In this document: positions 22,915-30,801 of the stretch, in pieces
How the letters are laid out: each line of letters begins with the position of its first letter
Position numbering within the stretch: position 1 is the first letter of the stretch
Assembly (NCBI GenBank): GCA_038231495.1
Contig: JBBRLG010000007.1
Location: 1 to 39,008, forward strand
Direction of reading: 5' to 3'
DNA length: 39,008 nt
Origin: JBBRLG01 sp038231495
GTDB lineage: Bacteria > Planctomycetota > Planctomycetia > Gemmatales > Gemmataceae
The notes under the pieces: generated by a model
Told to the model about the DNA's origin: nothing
Seen by the model: only the letters and a program-made list of their open reading frames with translations
Database searches by the model: none
Made by a program: the position numbers and the translations under genes

Positions 22915-23298
22915 ATGGAAACCAGCGAAAAGGCGGCGGGTAATTTGAAGAAGCAAGTTAGGCGACCGAGCCGCAGTGGTGCGGCACCGACAGAGCCTAA
23001 ACTCCCAAGTTCCGCGGGTCGCTCAGCGACTGAAGGCATGAACGTCGATCAACCGGGCGGTGATCCGGCGCAACCGGGCCTCAAAAGTCTCATGCTCAGG
23101 GCCGTAATTCACACGGACCCGGCCGGAGGGTTTTGGGCCGAGGTGCCTGCACTAAAGGGGTGCATTACCGAGGCAGACACGGTTGATGAGTTGATCGACC
23201 GTTTACGTGATGCGGCCAGTGCGTGGCTCGCAATCGCGTCAGAACTCAATCCTCCCGAACCGGACCCCAAGGCCATGTTCTTGGAGATCCCGTTGTGA
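22915..23298 (+). CDS. hicB: HicB-like antitoxin
   Basis: The C-terminal 70 residues are a HicB fold: LMLRAVIHTDPAGGFWAEVPALKGCITEADTVDELIDRLRDAASAWL. They fit the pattern of a short strand, Glu-Val-Pro, Gly-Cys and an amphipathic helix. The N-terminal 58 residues are polar, basic and probably disordered; there is no obvious ribbon-helix-helix or HTH, so DNA binding is uncertain. GGAGG (22903-22907) supports ATG 22915; internal ATGs at 23038 and 23089 are alternatives. Its TGA overlaps the hicA GTG by 4 bases. Confidence 0.8.
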   Translation: METSEKAAGNLKKQVRRPSRSGAAPTEPKLPSSAGRSATEGMNVDQPGGDPAQPGLKSLMLRAVIHTDPAGGFWAEVPALKGCITEADTVDELIDRLRDAASAWLAIASELNPPEPDPKAMFLEIPL

Positions 23299-23504
23299 AG
23301 CACGTCTCCGGCCGAAAAATGTGCAAGGCCCTGGAAAAACAAGGATGGTTGTGCGGCCGCATAAGCAGCAGCCACCACATCCACTGGCATCCCGGCCATG
23401 CCGGGACAATCATCAGCGTCCCCGTCCACGGCAACCAATCTCTCAAAACAGGGACTCAACACAAAATAATGAAACTCGCTGGCCTCGGTGATGCTGACCT
23501 GTAA
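23295..23504 (+). CDS. hicA: HicA-like mRNA interferase toxin
   Basis: The 69-residue product (GTG start) reads SGRKMCKALEKQGWLCGRISSSHHIHWHP, then TIISVPVHGNQSLKTGTQHKIMKLAGL. That is the double-stranded-RNA-binding-like HicA fold with the catalytic His in SSHHIHW and the conserved VPVH. Family members cleave mRNA when free of HicB. Antitoxin precedes toxin here, opposite to the Escherichia coli hicAB order. As part of an integrated element it may stabilise maintenance. Confidence 0.85.
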   Translation: MKHVSGRKMCKALEKQGWLCGRISSSHHIHWHPGHAGTIISVPVHGNQSLKTGTQHKIMKLAGLGDADL

Positions 23505-23537
23505 ATAGCAAAACACGCTCAAGAAGAAAGCTGGCAA

Positions 23538-24119
23538 ATGCACGAAAGGATCGGGACAGGTCGAAACAAGGCTGATGTTCCCAAACTAATAAGTTGCAGT
23601 TGTCCGAAAGGGTATGGGTTCACAATCGCCCGGCTCCGGGAAATTTACCGCAAACCTGACCAGCAGCACAAAATTCTGTACAAGGGGCTTGAAGTCCGAC
23701 TCTTGCAAAAATCCGAAGCCGCTTACACAGACATCGTCGGCTTACAGGTTCCGGGACGGCCCCGCAACAATCGAGTTGTTTTTGCGATCAGATCGTTTCC
23801 GGACCTGTGCGTCAGGCCACTCGCCACCTTGCCGCCACTGGAGTTACTCCGGGAATTCGCGGAGAAATTTGGCCTGGACATCGTTGTAGGCGGAAAGAAG
23901 TCGCGATTCATCCTGTGTGACGAGGTACCCGCGCCCGCACCGATTGCAACAAAACTCTTTCGTTGCGAAGCTCCTGCAAAGCAACGTCACTATCATATGA
24001 ATCTTTTCTTCAAACCGGCCCCGCCGATGGTTAACATTGCCTTGGCGTTTTGCCTCGATTCCGACCGCTACCTTGCTTGGATCCACAGCCAGTTAGTGAC
24101 TGCCGATCCGCGACATTGA
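23538..24119 (+). CDS. Unknown 193-residue protein
   Basis: The product begins MHERIGTGRNKADVPKLISC and is mixed alpha/beta (VVFAIRSFPDLCVRPLATLPPLELLREFAEKFGLDIVVGGKKSRFIL). It contains several Cys and His but no motif I know. The reading frame has fewer GC-ending codons than its neighbours, judged by eye. Lying between the toxin-antitoxin pair and the integrase, it could be cargo. Confidence 0.7.
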   Translation: MHERIGTGRNKADVPKLISCSCPKGYGFTIARLREIYRKPDQQHKILYKGLEVRLLQKSEAAYTDIVGLQVPGRPRNNRVVFAIRSFPDLCVRPLATLPPLELLREFAEKFGLDIVVGGKKSRFILCDEVPAPAPIATKLFRCEAPAKQRHYHMNLFFKPAPPMVNIALAFCLDSDRYLAWIHSQLVTADPRH

Positions 24120-24260
24120 GCGCCACTTCCCCCATTCTCTCCGCCCCCGCTTGTCTTTTTCCCCGGCCGACCGAAAGATGGAAGCAACCTTTGGCCGCGC
24201 GCCGGGTGGGGAACTGAGAGGCCTCGCCTGGTAGCGGCCTCCCTCTCAGAAAGGATTTCC

Positions 24261-25514
24261 ATGTCCCGAAAAAGACAACTCCCCGACGGCATGGCGACGC
24301 GCGAAGGCCGAAAAGGCTTCTACGCCGACTTCACCGTCAACGGCCGCCGTGTCCGCGACTTCCTCAGCACGGACTTCAAGGCGGCCTGCCAAATCCTCAA
24401 CGACCTGAAAGCGAAGGCCGACAAGGGCGACTTCGGCATCCTCGACAACAGCTGCACCCTGGACGACCTGCGCAAGCACTACCTGGCTCACTGCCGGCAG
24501 TCCCTCGACCCCAGCACGGTGAAGTGCTACGCGCACTGGCTCGATATGATCTTGCCCGCCCTCGGCGTCGTCAAGGTCTCGCAACTCTCCACCCCCGGTG
24601 TCGTCACCTACCGGGAGCAACGGCTCGCCAAGGGACGCAGCCCGCGAACCGTCAACGCCGAGGTGGGAGCGTTGAACACCATGTTGGCGTGGGCCGTCGA
24701 TCCGGCGCGGCTGGTCGGCAGCAACCCCATTGCAGGCGTCCGGCCACTGCCGCACTTGCGACCGAAGGAAGGCCGTGCCCTGGCCGATGACGAGGTTCCG
24801 CGGCTTCTGGACGCAAGCCCGCCCCACTGGAGCGACATCTGGTACGCCTACCTCGTCACCGGGATGCGCAAGAGCGAATTGACCGGCTTGCAGTTCACGA
24901 AAGAGTTCCTCGATTGGGAGGCACGCGACCTGATCGTCCCGGCCTGGCTCGCCAAGAACGGCCTTCAGCGCCGCATCCCGATGGACGACAAGTTGTACGA
25001 CATCATCAAGCAGCTCGAAGCCGGGCGGCAGGACCGGAAACCGGGCAAGGGGCGAGGGCGCGTCAGCACCGCGCAAGTCGTCGCCCTGTTTACGCGCGAC
25101 TACATTTTCGTTACAACAGAGAATACGCCGCTGGGCCACAAGGGAAATCTGTGGCGGACGTTCGTTAGCTGCCTGGAACGGGCGGGCATCGAACGCCAGA
25201 CGTTCAGCCCCGACGGACGACCGCTCGAGCACGTTGACCTGCACAGCCTACGCAGGACTTTCGCCACGAGCCTGATTGTCGGCGGCGCGGACCCGAAAAG
25301 TGTGCAAGAGTTGTTGGGCCACAAGACGCTGGCCATGACGATGAAGGTGTACACGAAGGTGCGGTCGCAAACGAAGCGGCAATCGTTGGGCCGGCTTTCG
25401 TACGGCGGCGGGGCGACGGGACCGGAGCACGTGCTCCCCATGCCTCAATCCGGTGCAGGAAGTCGCCAGGCGGTCACCACTACGGAAGTAGAAGCGCAAC
25501 GCAAAGCAGAATAA
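24261..25514 (+). CDS. int: Tyrosine recombinase (integrase) of the element
   Basis: The 417-residue product has an N-terminal arm-binding-like region (REGRKGFYADFTVNGRRVRDF), a SAM-like core-binding domain (about 65-160) and a catalytic domain with the full set of residues. These are Arg203 (VTGMRKSELTGLQ), Lys232 (LAKNGLQRRIP), His328 and Arg331 (LHSLRRTFATSL), His354 (LLGHKTLAMT) and the nucleophile Tyr364 (MKVYTKV). AAAGGA precedes the ATG. The gene ends 19 bases before attR and its 3' end contains the right arm site, so integrase and attachment site travel together. Confidence 0.96.
   Translation: MSRKRQLPDGMATREGRKGFYADFTVNGRRVRDFLSTDFKAACQILNDLKAKADKGDFGILDNSCTLDDLRKHYLAHCRQSLDPSTVKCYAHWLDMILPALGVVKVSQLSTPGVVTYREQRLAKGRSPRTVNAEVGALNTMLAWAVDPARLVGSNPIAGVRPLPHLRPKEGRALADDEVPRLLDASPPHWSDIWYAYLVTGMRKSELTGLQFTKEFLDWEARDLIVPAWLAKNGLQRRIPMDDKLYDIIKQLEAGRQDRKPGKGRGRVSTAQVVALFTRDYIFVTTENTPLGHKGNLWRTFVSCLERAGIERQTFSPDGRPLEHVDLHSLRRTFATSLIVGGADPKSVQELLGHKTLAMTMKVYTKVRSQTKRQSLGRLSYGGGATGPEHVLPMPQSGAGSRQAVTTTEVEAQRKAE
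25462..25479 (+). repeat. Candidate integrase arm site, right copy
   Basis: Exact copy of 3203-3220 in the same orientation, inside the 3' end of int and 54 bases before the attR core. Confidence 0.5.
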
Positions 25515-25533
25515 CGGGTTAGGGTAGAGACTA

Positions 25534-25582
25534 TCAGACTGTGACTCTGAAAGTCGGGGGTTCGAATCCCCTCACTCACCCT
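25534..25582. other. attR: 3' part of tRNA-His, direct repeat copy 2
   Basis: Perfect 49-bp copy of 3035-3083. It lacks the tRNA 5' half, so it is not a functional tRNA gene. Host sequence resumes at 25583. Confidence 0.95.
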
Positions 25583-25606
25583 CAAAGTCTCGAACAGCAT
25601 GAAGTA

Positions 25607-25629
25607 GGTGCCGCGAGCCGAGCGGCACC
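25607..25629. repeat. Short hairpin after attR
   Basis: GGTGCCGC (25607-25614) pairs with GCGGCACC (25622-25629). The loop motif GAGCCGA and flanks recur near 38820 (ACCGCGAGCCGAGCG). It would have followed the original tRNA-His and may be its terminator or a dispersed repeat. Confidence 0.5.
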
Positions 25630-25647
25630 GTAGTGGCGAATTGACCT

Positions 25648-26544
25648 TTGTTTTCAGCAAAGCTGCCACCGCTGGGTTTCGTGCTGCTGACCCACAACAA
25701 GCCGGACCAGGTTCGACGACTCGTCCACCGCCTCAACGCCCTGTACGGCAACCCGCCAATCGTTTGTCACCACGACTTCGGCAAGTGCGATCTCGATCCG
25801 GCCGGCTTCCCGGCCAACGTCCATTTCGTGCGGCCGCACGTCCCGACCGAATGGGGCCGCTTCTCGCTGGTGGAGGCCACGCTCGCCGGCATCCGCCAAC
25901 TCGCCGCACTGGCGAACGCACCGGAATGGTTTACGCTCCTCAGCGGTGTCGATTACCCGTGTGCGCCAGCCGCTACCGTTCTCGCGGACCTGGAGACGGC
26001 GGCTGCTGACGCCTTTGTGCAACACCACGCGGTTGATCCCGACGACCCCTTCTGCCGGCTGCAACCGGCCCGACTCGGCCGCTACCTGCACCACGAATTC
26101 AACGTCTACTACCTCAACCGCCGGCTGCGTCCTTCGTGGCGGCCAATTCGGCTGCCGCGGTGGTTGTCGCGGCCGTTCCTGCCGTTCGCGCGCCGTTTCC
26201 GCTGCTTTGCCGGCTGGCAATGGTTCACCGCCAACCGCAAGGCGGTCCGCGCGATCCTTGACTTCCACGACACGCGGCCGGAACTCGCCCGGCACTACCG
26301 CAAACAGTGGTGTACCGACGAGTCGTATTTTCACTGCATCCTTGGCAACGACCCGACGGTGCGGCTCGTGAACGACAACAAGCGCTACACGGACTGGATG
26401 ACGGGCGAGCCGCACCCCCGGACGCTCGGGTTGGCCGACGTGCCCAGGGTGCTAGGTTCGGGTTGTCACTTCGCCCGCAAGTTTGACGCGGACCGCGATC
26501 CGGACGCGCTCGACGCGCTCGACCGTGCCCTGGGCCTGGTTTGA
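25648..26544 (+). CDS. GT14-like glycosyltransferase (core-2/I-branching type)
   Basis: With the TTG start the product has 298 residues. The N-terminus LGFVLLTHNKPDQVRRLVHRLNALYG, then FTLLSGVDYPC in the middle and KQWCTDESYFHCIL toward the end match the bacterial branch of the GT14 family. These proteins transfer a sugar, often N-acetylglucosamine or xylose; the acceptor is unknown. No TM or signal is seen, so it is cytosolic. The ribosome site is weak. The start is 66 bases from attR, so the element may have replaced its native upstream region. Confidence 0.82.
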   Translation: MFSAKLPPLGFVLLTHNKPDQVRRLVHRLNALYGNPPIVCHHDFGKCDLDPAGFPANVHFVRPHVPTEWGRFSLVEATLAGIRQLAALANAPEWFTLLSGVDYPCAPAATVLADLETAAADAFVQHHAVDPDDPFCRLQPARLGRYLHHEFNVYYLNRRLRPSWRPIRLPRWLSRPFLPFARRFRCFAGWQWFTANRKAVRAILDFHDTRPELARHYRKQWCTDESYFHCILGNDPTVRLVNDNKRYTDWMTGEPHPRTLGLADVPRVLGSGCHFARKFDADRDPDALDALDRALGLV

Positions 26545-26580
26545 TGGCGGTTCAACCCCCTTGTTGTCAGGCGCTCGCCG

Positions 26581-28146
26581 TCAATCGTCCCTCTTCGCCG
26601 TCTCCTTTACCAATACATACAAGTCGCCTTCAAGGCGGCGGACGACGAAGCCGGGGTAGCTGCTTTCAAGCGGTCCGGCGTCGCCTTTCTCGCGGTCGCG
26701 TACCACGTAAAACCGCGGCAAGGTTTGCAGGCGCGACCACGTCACCAGCGGAGGCGTGTGGTAATACTCGGCGTGTTTACGCACCAGGTCGCGCGCGAAA
26801 ACGTCACGTCCCGCGGCCGGCGGTTCGCCTTCCCTGAAGTCGAGCAGTTGGCAGCGTTCGGCCACGTCCGGCGCGTACCGTTGCACGACGAAAAGGGGAT
26901 GGGCGTGCTCGAAGACCACGATGTCCGTGCCCGTCCGCGTCCGGACGGCTTCGATCAATTCGTTCGACTCCTCGTCGCGGCTGCGGTTGTTACTGGCATT
27001 CCTCTGCAGTTCGCGAGCACCCAGGAGGACGAAGAGGGCGCACAGGACGAGTACCCAGCCGCGGTTGCTGCGGGACATCGTCCAGGCGACGACCGGGCCA
27101 AGGGCCGCGACGGCGGGCAGGCCATACCGGCCGATGAGCACCGGCTGAACGGCGTAGGAAAAGGCGACGAGCACGAACGGCAGCAGGGCCAACGCCGTCA
27201 TCCCGGCCTGGCTACGAAAGTCCAAACCGGCAGGCGTCGGTGAGCCGCTCTGGACCTTCGGACGCACGAGAGCGGAAAGCCAGGGGGCGAACGGCACGGC
27301 GGCGAGCAAGGCCGGGAAAAGCAGGGTGAATACGAAGTCCTTGGCCAGGTACAGGCTGGCCGGTTCGACCCAGGTGTGGACGGTATAGGCCGCGCGCTGG
27401 CCAGCCAGGATCGGCAAGCATGCGGCCAGGGCGACCGGCCCCAGGGTCGCCGCACCGAAACCGGCGAAACGTCGTCCGGAGCCGTGCCAACGCACCGCCA
27501 ACTCGCCCGCGACGACGAGGACACAGGTGATGATCCCGAAGTAGTGGACGGTACAGAGAAAAACCGCGACCACCGCCAGCAGTACGCGCGGCCCCGCCCG
27601 CGGCGACTCTCGGCAAATGGCCAAAAGGTAGGCAAACCAGACGGCGGCCGCCAGCCAGGCGGTGTAGCCGCGCGCCTCGAACGCTTGCCCCAGGACGAGC
27701 GGATGACTCCAAACCGCCAGGCACCCGGCCGCGGAGGCCAACGGGCCGAACGACCGGCGCAGCGTCGCATACAGTCCCAGGACGGCGATCGTGGCAAAAA
27801 GCAGGGACAGGCCGCGGAGCGACGCTTCGTTGGAAAAGCCGCCGCCCAGAGTTAGGATGCGGAGCAGCAGGTACAAAGCCGGTGGGTGGCTGTCCACGCC
27901 GTTCCGCAGTGCGTCCAGTGCGTGGCCGAGGCTGGGGTCCGACACGAGCAGCTGGGTGAACATCTCGTCGAACCAGAACTGCCGGGTTATCAGAGAGACG
28001 GAGCGGGTAACAAGCAGTTGCCCGGCGACGAGGACGATGAAACCCGCCACGACGAGGGCGATTTCCCGGTATCCCAGGGGGGAGTTGGCAGGGGCAATGT
28101 CTGACGGGTCGGGTCGGACACGGTCCTCAACGGTCGGCGACATCAT
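26581..28146 (-). CDS. GT39-like membrane glycosyltransferase
   Basis: The 520-residue product has about ten hydrophobic helices, starting near residue 26 (IALVVAGFIVLVAGQLLV). The first outer loop carries FWFDEMFTQLL followed by VDSHPPALYLLLRIL, the acidic motif and DxHPP pattern of dolichyl-phosphate-mannose/ArnT-type transferases. These use lipid-linked sugars to modify proteins or lipids outside the cytoplasm. The soluble C-terminal part (about residues 400-520) is typical. Start chosen at ATG 28146 with GAGGT 8 bases upstream; an upstream in-frame start is less likely. It ends 37 bases from the convergent GT14-like gene. Confidence 0.85.
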   Translation of the reverse strand: MMSPTVEDRVRPDPSDIAPANSPLGYREIALVVAGFIVLVAGQLLVTRSVSLITRQFWFDEMFTQLLVSDPSLGHALDALRNGVDSHPPALYLLLRILTLGGGFSNEASLRGLSLLFATIAVLGLYATLRRSFGPLASAAGCLAVWSHPLVLGQAFEARGYTAWLAAAVWFAYLLAICRESPRAGPRVLLAVVAVFLCTVHYFGIITCVLVVAGELAVRWHGSGRRFAGFGAATLGPVALAACLPILAGQRAAYTVHTWVEPASLYLAKDFVFTLLFPALLAAVPFAPWLSALVRPKVQSGSPTPAGLDFRSQAGMTALALLPFVLVAFSYAVQPVLIGRYGLPAVAALGPVVAWTMSRSNRGWVLVLCALFVLLGARELQRNASNNRSRDEESNELIEAVRTRTGTDIVVFEHAHPLFVVQRYAPDVAERCQLLDFREGEPPAAGRDVFARDLVRKHAEYYHTPPLVTWSRLQTLPRFYVVRDREKGDAGPLESSYPGFVVRRLEGDLYVLVKETAKRDD

Positions 28147-28161
28147 GCGGAGACCTCGTTG

Positions 28162-28185
28162 AAAAAGACCCCGGCGAGCGGGGTC
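28162..28185 (-). terminator. Intrinsic terminator after the DUF2891-like gene
   Basis: On the minus strand GACCCC, a 7-base loop and GGGGTC (28180-28185 with 28167-28172) are followed by TTTTT (28162-28166). It lies between the DUF2891-like stop (28258) and the GT39-like start (28146), so the two are separate transcripts. Confidence 0.75.
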
Positions 28186-28257
28186 GCGTGAGCTGTATTC
28201 GTATCCTTGGGAGTGCCGGCCGCACTCCAAAGAAAAAACACCTCCCTTGATTCCGCT

Positions 28258-29403
28258 CTAATTCACCGCCGGCGTGGACAGCAAATACACCGCGAACGAA
28301 GCCAGCCAGTGCTCGCCCGCGTAGTCGCCGCTGGCGACGTGGCGCAAGGCCGCGTCCGCGTGGCGCGTGGCCGCTTCGGCCAGGACCTTGCGGGCCGGGT
28401 CGTCCGCGGGCAGCGCCGCGGCGATGCTGCGCATGCACCACGCCCGGCTCAAATTGAGACCGTCCAGGTGGACCAATTGCGGGTCGGTGCGGTCGGTCAC
28501 TTTCGCCGGCTCGAACAGCGTTTTCGGCTCGCCCCTGGCCGTCTCCGGCAGGTAACGCTGCAACCAGGTCTTGAACTCCGCGGCCGGCAACACGCGCCGC
28601 ATCAGGTCCGCTTCCATCAGGCTCGGCGAAAGGAAGTCCGCGCCGTCCGGCTCCCACGCCGCGGGCGCTCCGGCGTCCTTGCCGTAATAGGCCCGGCTGC
28701 GCTCCTCGATGCGTTCGCGCAACGGTTTGTTGTCCACGGCCCGCGCGTAATCGTGGGCGAACGCCAGCCCGAACGCGGTGTTCGGGTGGACGCCGCTGCG
28801 GATGGGATACGTCTGTTTCGGCAGGAACGCGAGATACCGCGCGACGATGGTGTCCGCCAGCGGTTGCAGGTTTTTGGACCATTGCTTGCCGTCGGCGTCG
28901 TCCCAGCCGTGCAGTTCCTCGGCCAACTTCAACAGCCACGCCCAGCCGTAGGTCCGCTCGAACGACTGGCGGTTCGGCTGGGTGAAGTAGTCCGCTTCGG
29001 TTTGCAGGTTCTTGGCCGTCAGGCTCTCCGCCAGGGCGGCGCGGATCTCTTTTTTCTCCGCCAGGTCGGGGAATTGCCGCAGGAGCCGGACGAGCATCCA
29101 GTGGCCGTGGACCGACGAGTGCCAATCGAAACAGCCGTAGAACGCCGGGTGGACCAGCCGCGGTTCCTTCACGTCCGCCGCGGCGTTGAGTACGTCGCCC
29201 GGCTTGTTCGGGTACTCCTTGTGGAGGCTTTTCAAGGCCAGGCGCGCGAAGGCCGAAGCCTGTGCGGGCGTCATTTTCAAGTTCTCCTGCGCGGGCGGCG
29301 CGTCGGGTTTCGACGCCGCCGGTTGGAAGACATTCAACGACGCGAAGAGCGCGACGGCCAGGGCGAAGGAGAAGACGGAAAAGGTCCGACGGGATCGCTT
29401 CAT
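28258..29403 (-). CDS. Secreted DUF2891-family protein
   Basis: The 381-residue product has a signal peptide (MKRSRRTFSVFSFALAVALF) then an all-helical domain typical of DUF2891: HPAFYGCFDWHSSVHGHWMLVRLLRQFPDL near the start, RTYGWAWLLKLAEELHGW in the middle and LNLSRAWCMRSIAAALP toward the end. The family resembles glycan-processing alpha/alpha barrels; the activity is unknown. Start at ATG 29403 is 22 bases after the dihydroorotase stop, so the two genes may be co-transcribed. Confidence 0.88.
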   Translation of the reverse strand: MKRSRRTFSVFSFALAVALFASLNVFQPAASKPDAPPAQENLKMTPAQASAFARLALKSLHKEYPNKPGDVLNAAADVKEPRLVHPAFYGCFDWHSSVHGHWMLVRLLRQFPDLAEKKEIRAALAESLTAKNLQTEADYFTQPNRQSFERTYGWAWLLKLAEELHGWDDADGKQWSKNLQPLADTIVARYLAFLPKQTYPIRSGVHPNTAFGLAFAHDYARAVDNKPLRERIEERSRAYYGKDAGAPAAWEPDGADFLSPSLMEADLMRRVLPAAEFKTWLQRYLPETARGEPKTLFEPAKVTDRTDPQLVHLDGLNLSRAWCMRSIAAALPADDPARKVLAEAATRHADAALRHVASGDYAGEHWLASFAVYLLSTPAVN

Positions 29404-29425
29404 GGTCTTTGTCCTCAACGCGGGA

Positions 29426-30658
29426 TCAGGCAAGGCGGCGTCCATTGACGAACACGGCCGCGACGCCGCCGGGAAAGGTCATCCCCTCGAACGGGCTCCA
29501 ACCGCAGCGCGTCCGTAAATCGTCGCGGCGCACCGTCGTCGGCCGGCGCAGGTTCAGTACCGTCAACGAGCCGGCGTAGCCCGGCACCAGGCGGCCGAAT
29601 TTTTCACGGCGGTAGCGGTTGACGAAAGCGCCGGGGTTGGCCGAGCAGACGGCCGCGATCCGTTCCGGCGAAAAGCCTTGTTCGACCAACAGCCAGGTCA
29701 CGAACGCCCCGTAGGTGTCCAGGTGCGGCTGCCCGGACATGCCGCATTCCTTCTCCGCCAGGGTGTGCGGAGCGTGGTCGGTCGCCAGGTAGTCCGCGGT
29801 GCCGTCGCGCAACGCTTCCAGCATGGCGGCGCGGTCGGCCGGCGCGCGGAGGGGCGGGTTCATCTGCATCCAGGGCCGGTTGGCGTCGGTCAACATTGCC
29901 GTGTCGAAAAAGACGTGGTGCGGCGTGACCTCGGCAGTAACGGGCAGCCCCCTGGCCCTGGCTTGCCGGATCAGCGGCAGCCCTTCGCCGACCGAGTAAT
30001 GACACAACTTACCGGTCAGGCCGTATTTCTCGATCATCGCGAGGGCGAAGCGCGTGGCACTCAACTCGCACTGCGGCGGGCGACGTTCCTCGTGGGTCGG
30101 TTGGGAGCGGTTTTGGTCCAGCAAGGCGGGGTCTTCGCAGTGGAAACTAACCGCGCACCCAGAGTAGGCCGCAAGGGTAAGGTACAGGTCTGATATGCTG
30201 GAAAAAAACAGGTCGCCGACGCTCGGCCCCATGTACGCCTTGTATGGAACGTCCCGCTGCAAGGGCTGCGTGCCGGGGCCGATGCCGGCGTACAGCGTGA
30301 ACGCGACGGGTAAGTTGCCTTCGGCCACCAGCCGTTCCTTCGCGGCATAGGTGGCGTCGTCCACCGGGGCGGCGGGGTTGTTCGGCATGTCGGCGACGTG
30401 GACGACGCCGCCGTGCAGTGCCGCCGCCGCCGCCGTGGCAAAGGTTTCCTTGTAGTTTTCGCGGCCGGTCACGTCCTGGCGCGCGTGAATGTGAATGTCG
30501 CCCATGCCGGCGAAGATGAGGCAATCGTCCCCGAAAACGTGGTGTGCCGTGCCCAGGCCGGGGCCGACTGCCGCGATCGTGCCGTCGTCGATGCGCACCT
30601 GGCCGTGGCGTACGCCGTCGATGTCGGCCAGGTTGCCTTCCACGATCGCGGTCTGCAT
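29426..30658 (-). CDS. pyrC: Dihydroorotase
   Basis: The 410-residue amidohydrolase has the metal-binding GDIHIHAR (residues 53-60), ADMPNN, the lysine that becomes carboxylated in YKAYMGPS, HCED, a histidine in TPHHVFFD, and ATDHAPHT. These match class I-like dihydroorotases, which close carbamoyl-aspartate to dihydroorotate in pyrimidine synthesis. All metal ligands appear present, so it is probably active, though relatives act on other cyclic amides. ATG 30658 is chosen; an upstream extension lacks family similarity. Confidence 0.88.
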   Translation of the reverse strand: MQTAIVEGNLADIDGVRHGQVRIDDGTIAAVGPGLGTAHHVFGDDCLIFAGMGDIHIHARQDVTGRENYKETFATAAAAALHGGVVHVADMPNNPAAPVDDATYAAKERLVAEGNLPVAFTLYAGIGPGTQPLQRDVPYKAYMGPSVGDLFFSSISDLYLTLAAYSGCAVSFHCEDPALLDQNRSQPTHEERRPPQCELSATRFALAMIEKYGLTGKLCHYSVGEGLPLIRQARARGLPVTAEVTPHHVFFDTAMLTDANRPWMQMNPPLRAPADRAAMLEALRDGTADYLATDHAPHTLAEKECGMSGQPHLDTYGAFVTWLLVEQGFSPERIAAVCSANPGAFVNRYRREKFGRLVPGYAGSLTVLNLRRPTTVRRDDLRTRCGWSPFEGMTFPGGVAAVFVNGRRLA

Positions 30659-30726
30659 CGGGTCTCCTTGAAGTCGTGCGGCCGAGTCCTGAGTCCAGCA
30701 TAGTAAAACAATCGGGGCCGCGACCA

Positions 30727-30755
30727 TTAACCACTGCCGGCGATTTGTGCATAAT
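30727..30755 (+). promoter_or_regulatory. Possible promoter of the aminotransferase gene
   Basis: TTAACC (30727-30732), 17-base spacer and CATAAT (30750-30755) lie 46 bases before the start codon. A short stretch of imperfect TTAGC/GCTAA symmetry follows (30756-30787). Confidence 0.4.
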
Positions 30756-30801
30756 TAGCTGTAAGCTATTAGCAGTTAGCTGTTAGCCGGGGGTCAGGTT
30801 C

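Larger units (their letters stand above)
3035..25582. mobile_element. Integrated prophage-like or satellite element in tRNA-His
   Basis: The element is bounded by the 49-bp tRNA-derived repeats and carries its own tyrosine integrase at the right end. It encodes excisionase-like HTH proteins, an XRE repressor with operators, a primase-polymerase, a terminase-like HTH protein and large terminase subunit, orphan genes after the terminase, a HicB-HicA pair and an LRR cargo gene. Net inserted length is 22,499 bp. No portal, capsid or tail gene is recognised, so whether it is a full phage, a satellite or a remnant is open. No insertion sequence or obvious frameshift is seen in the core genes. Confidence 0.92.

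Noticed and set aside
3035..25582. Conjugative or mobilizable element (ICE/IME)
   Set aside because: No relaxase, coupling protein or type IV secretion gene was recognised; the large terminase points to phage-type packaging.
25534..25582. Second tRNA gene at the right boundary
   Set aside because: Only the 3' part is present; the acceptor 5' strand and D arm are missing.
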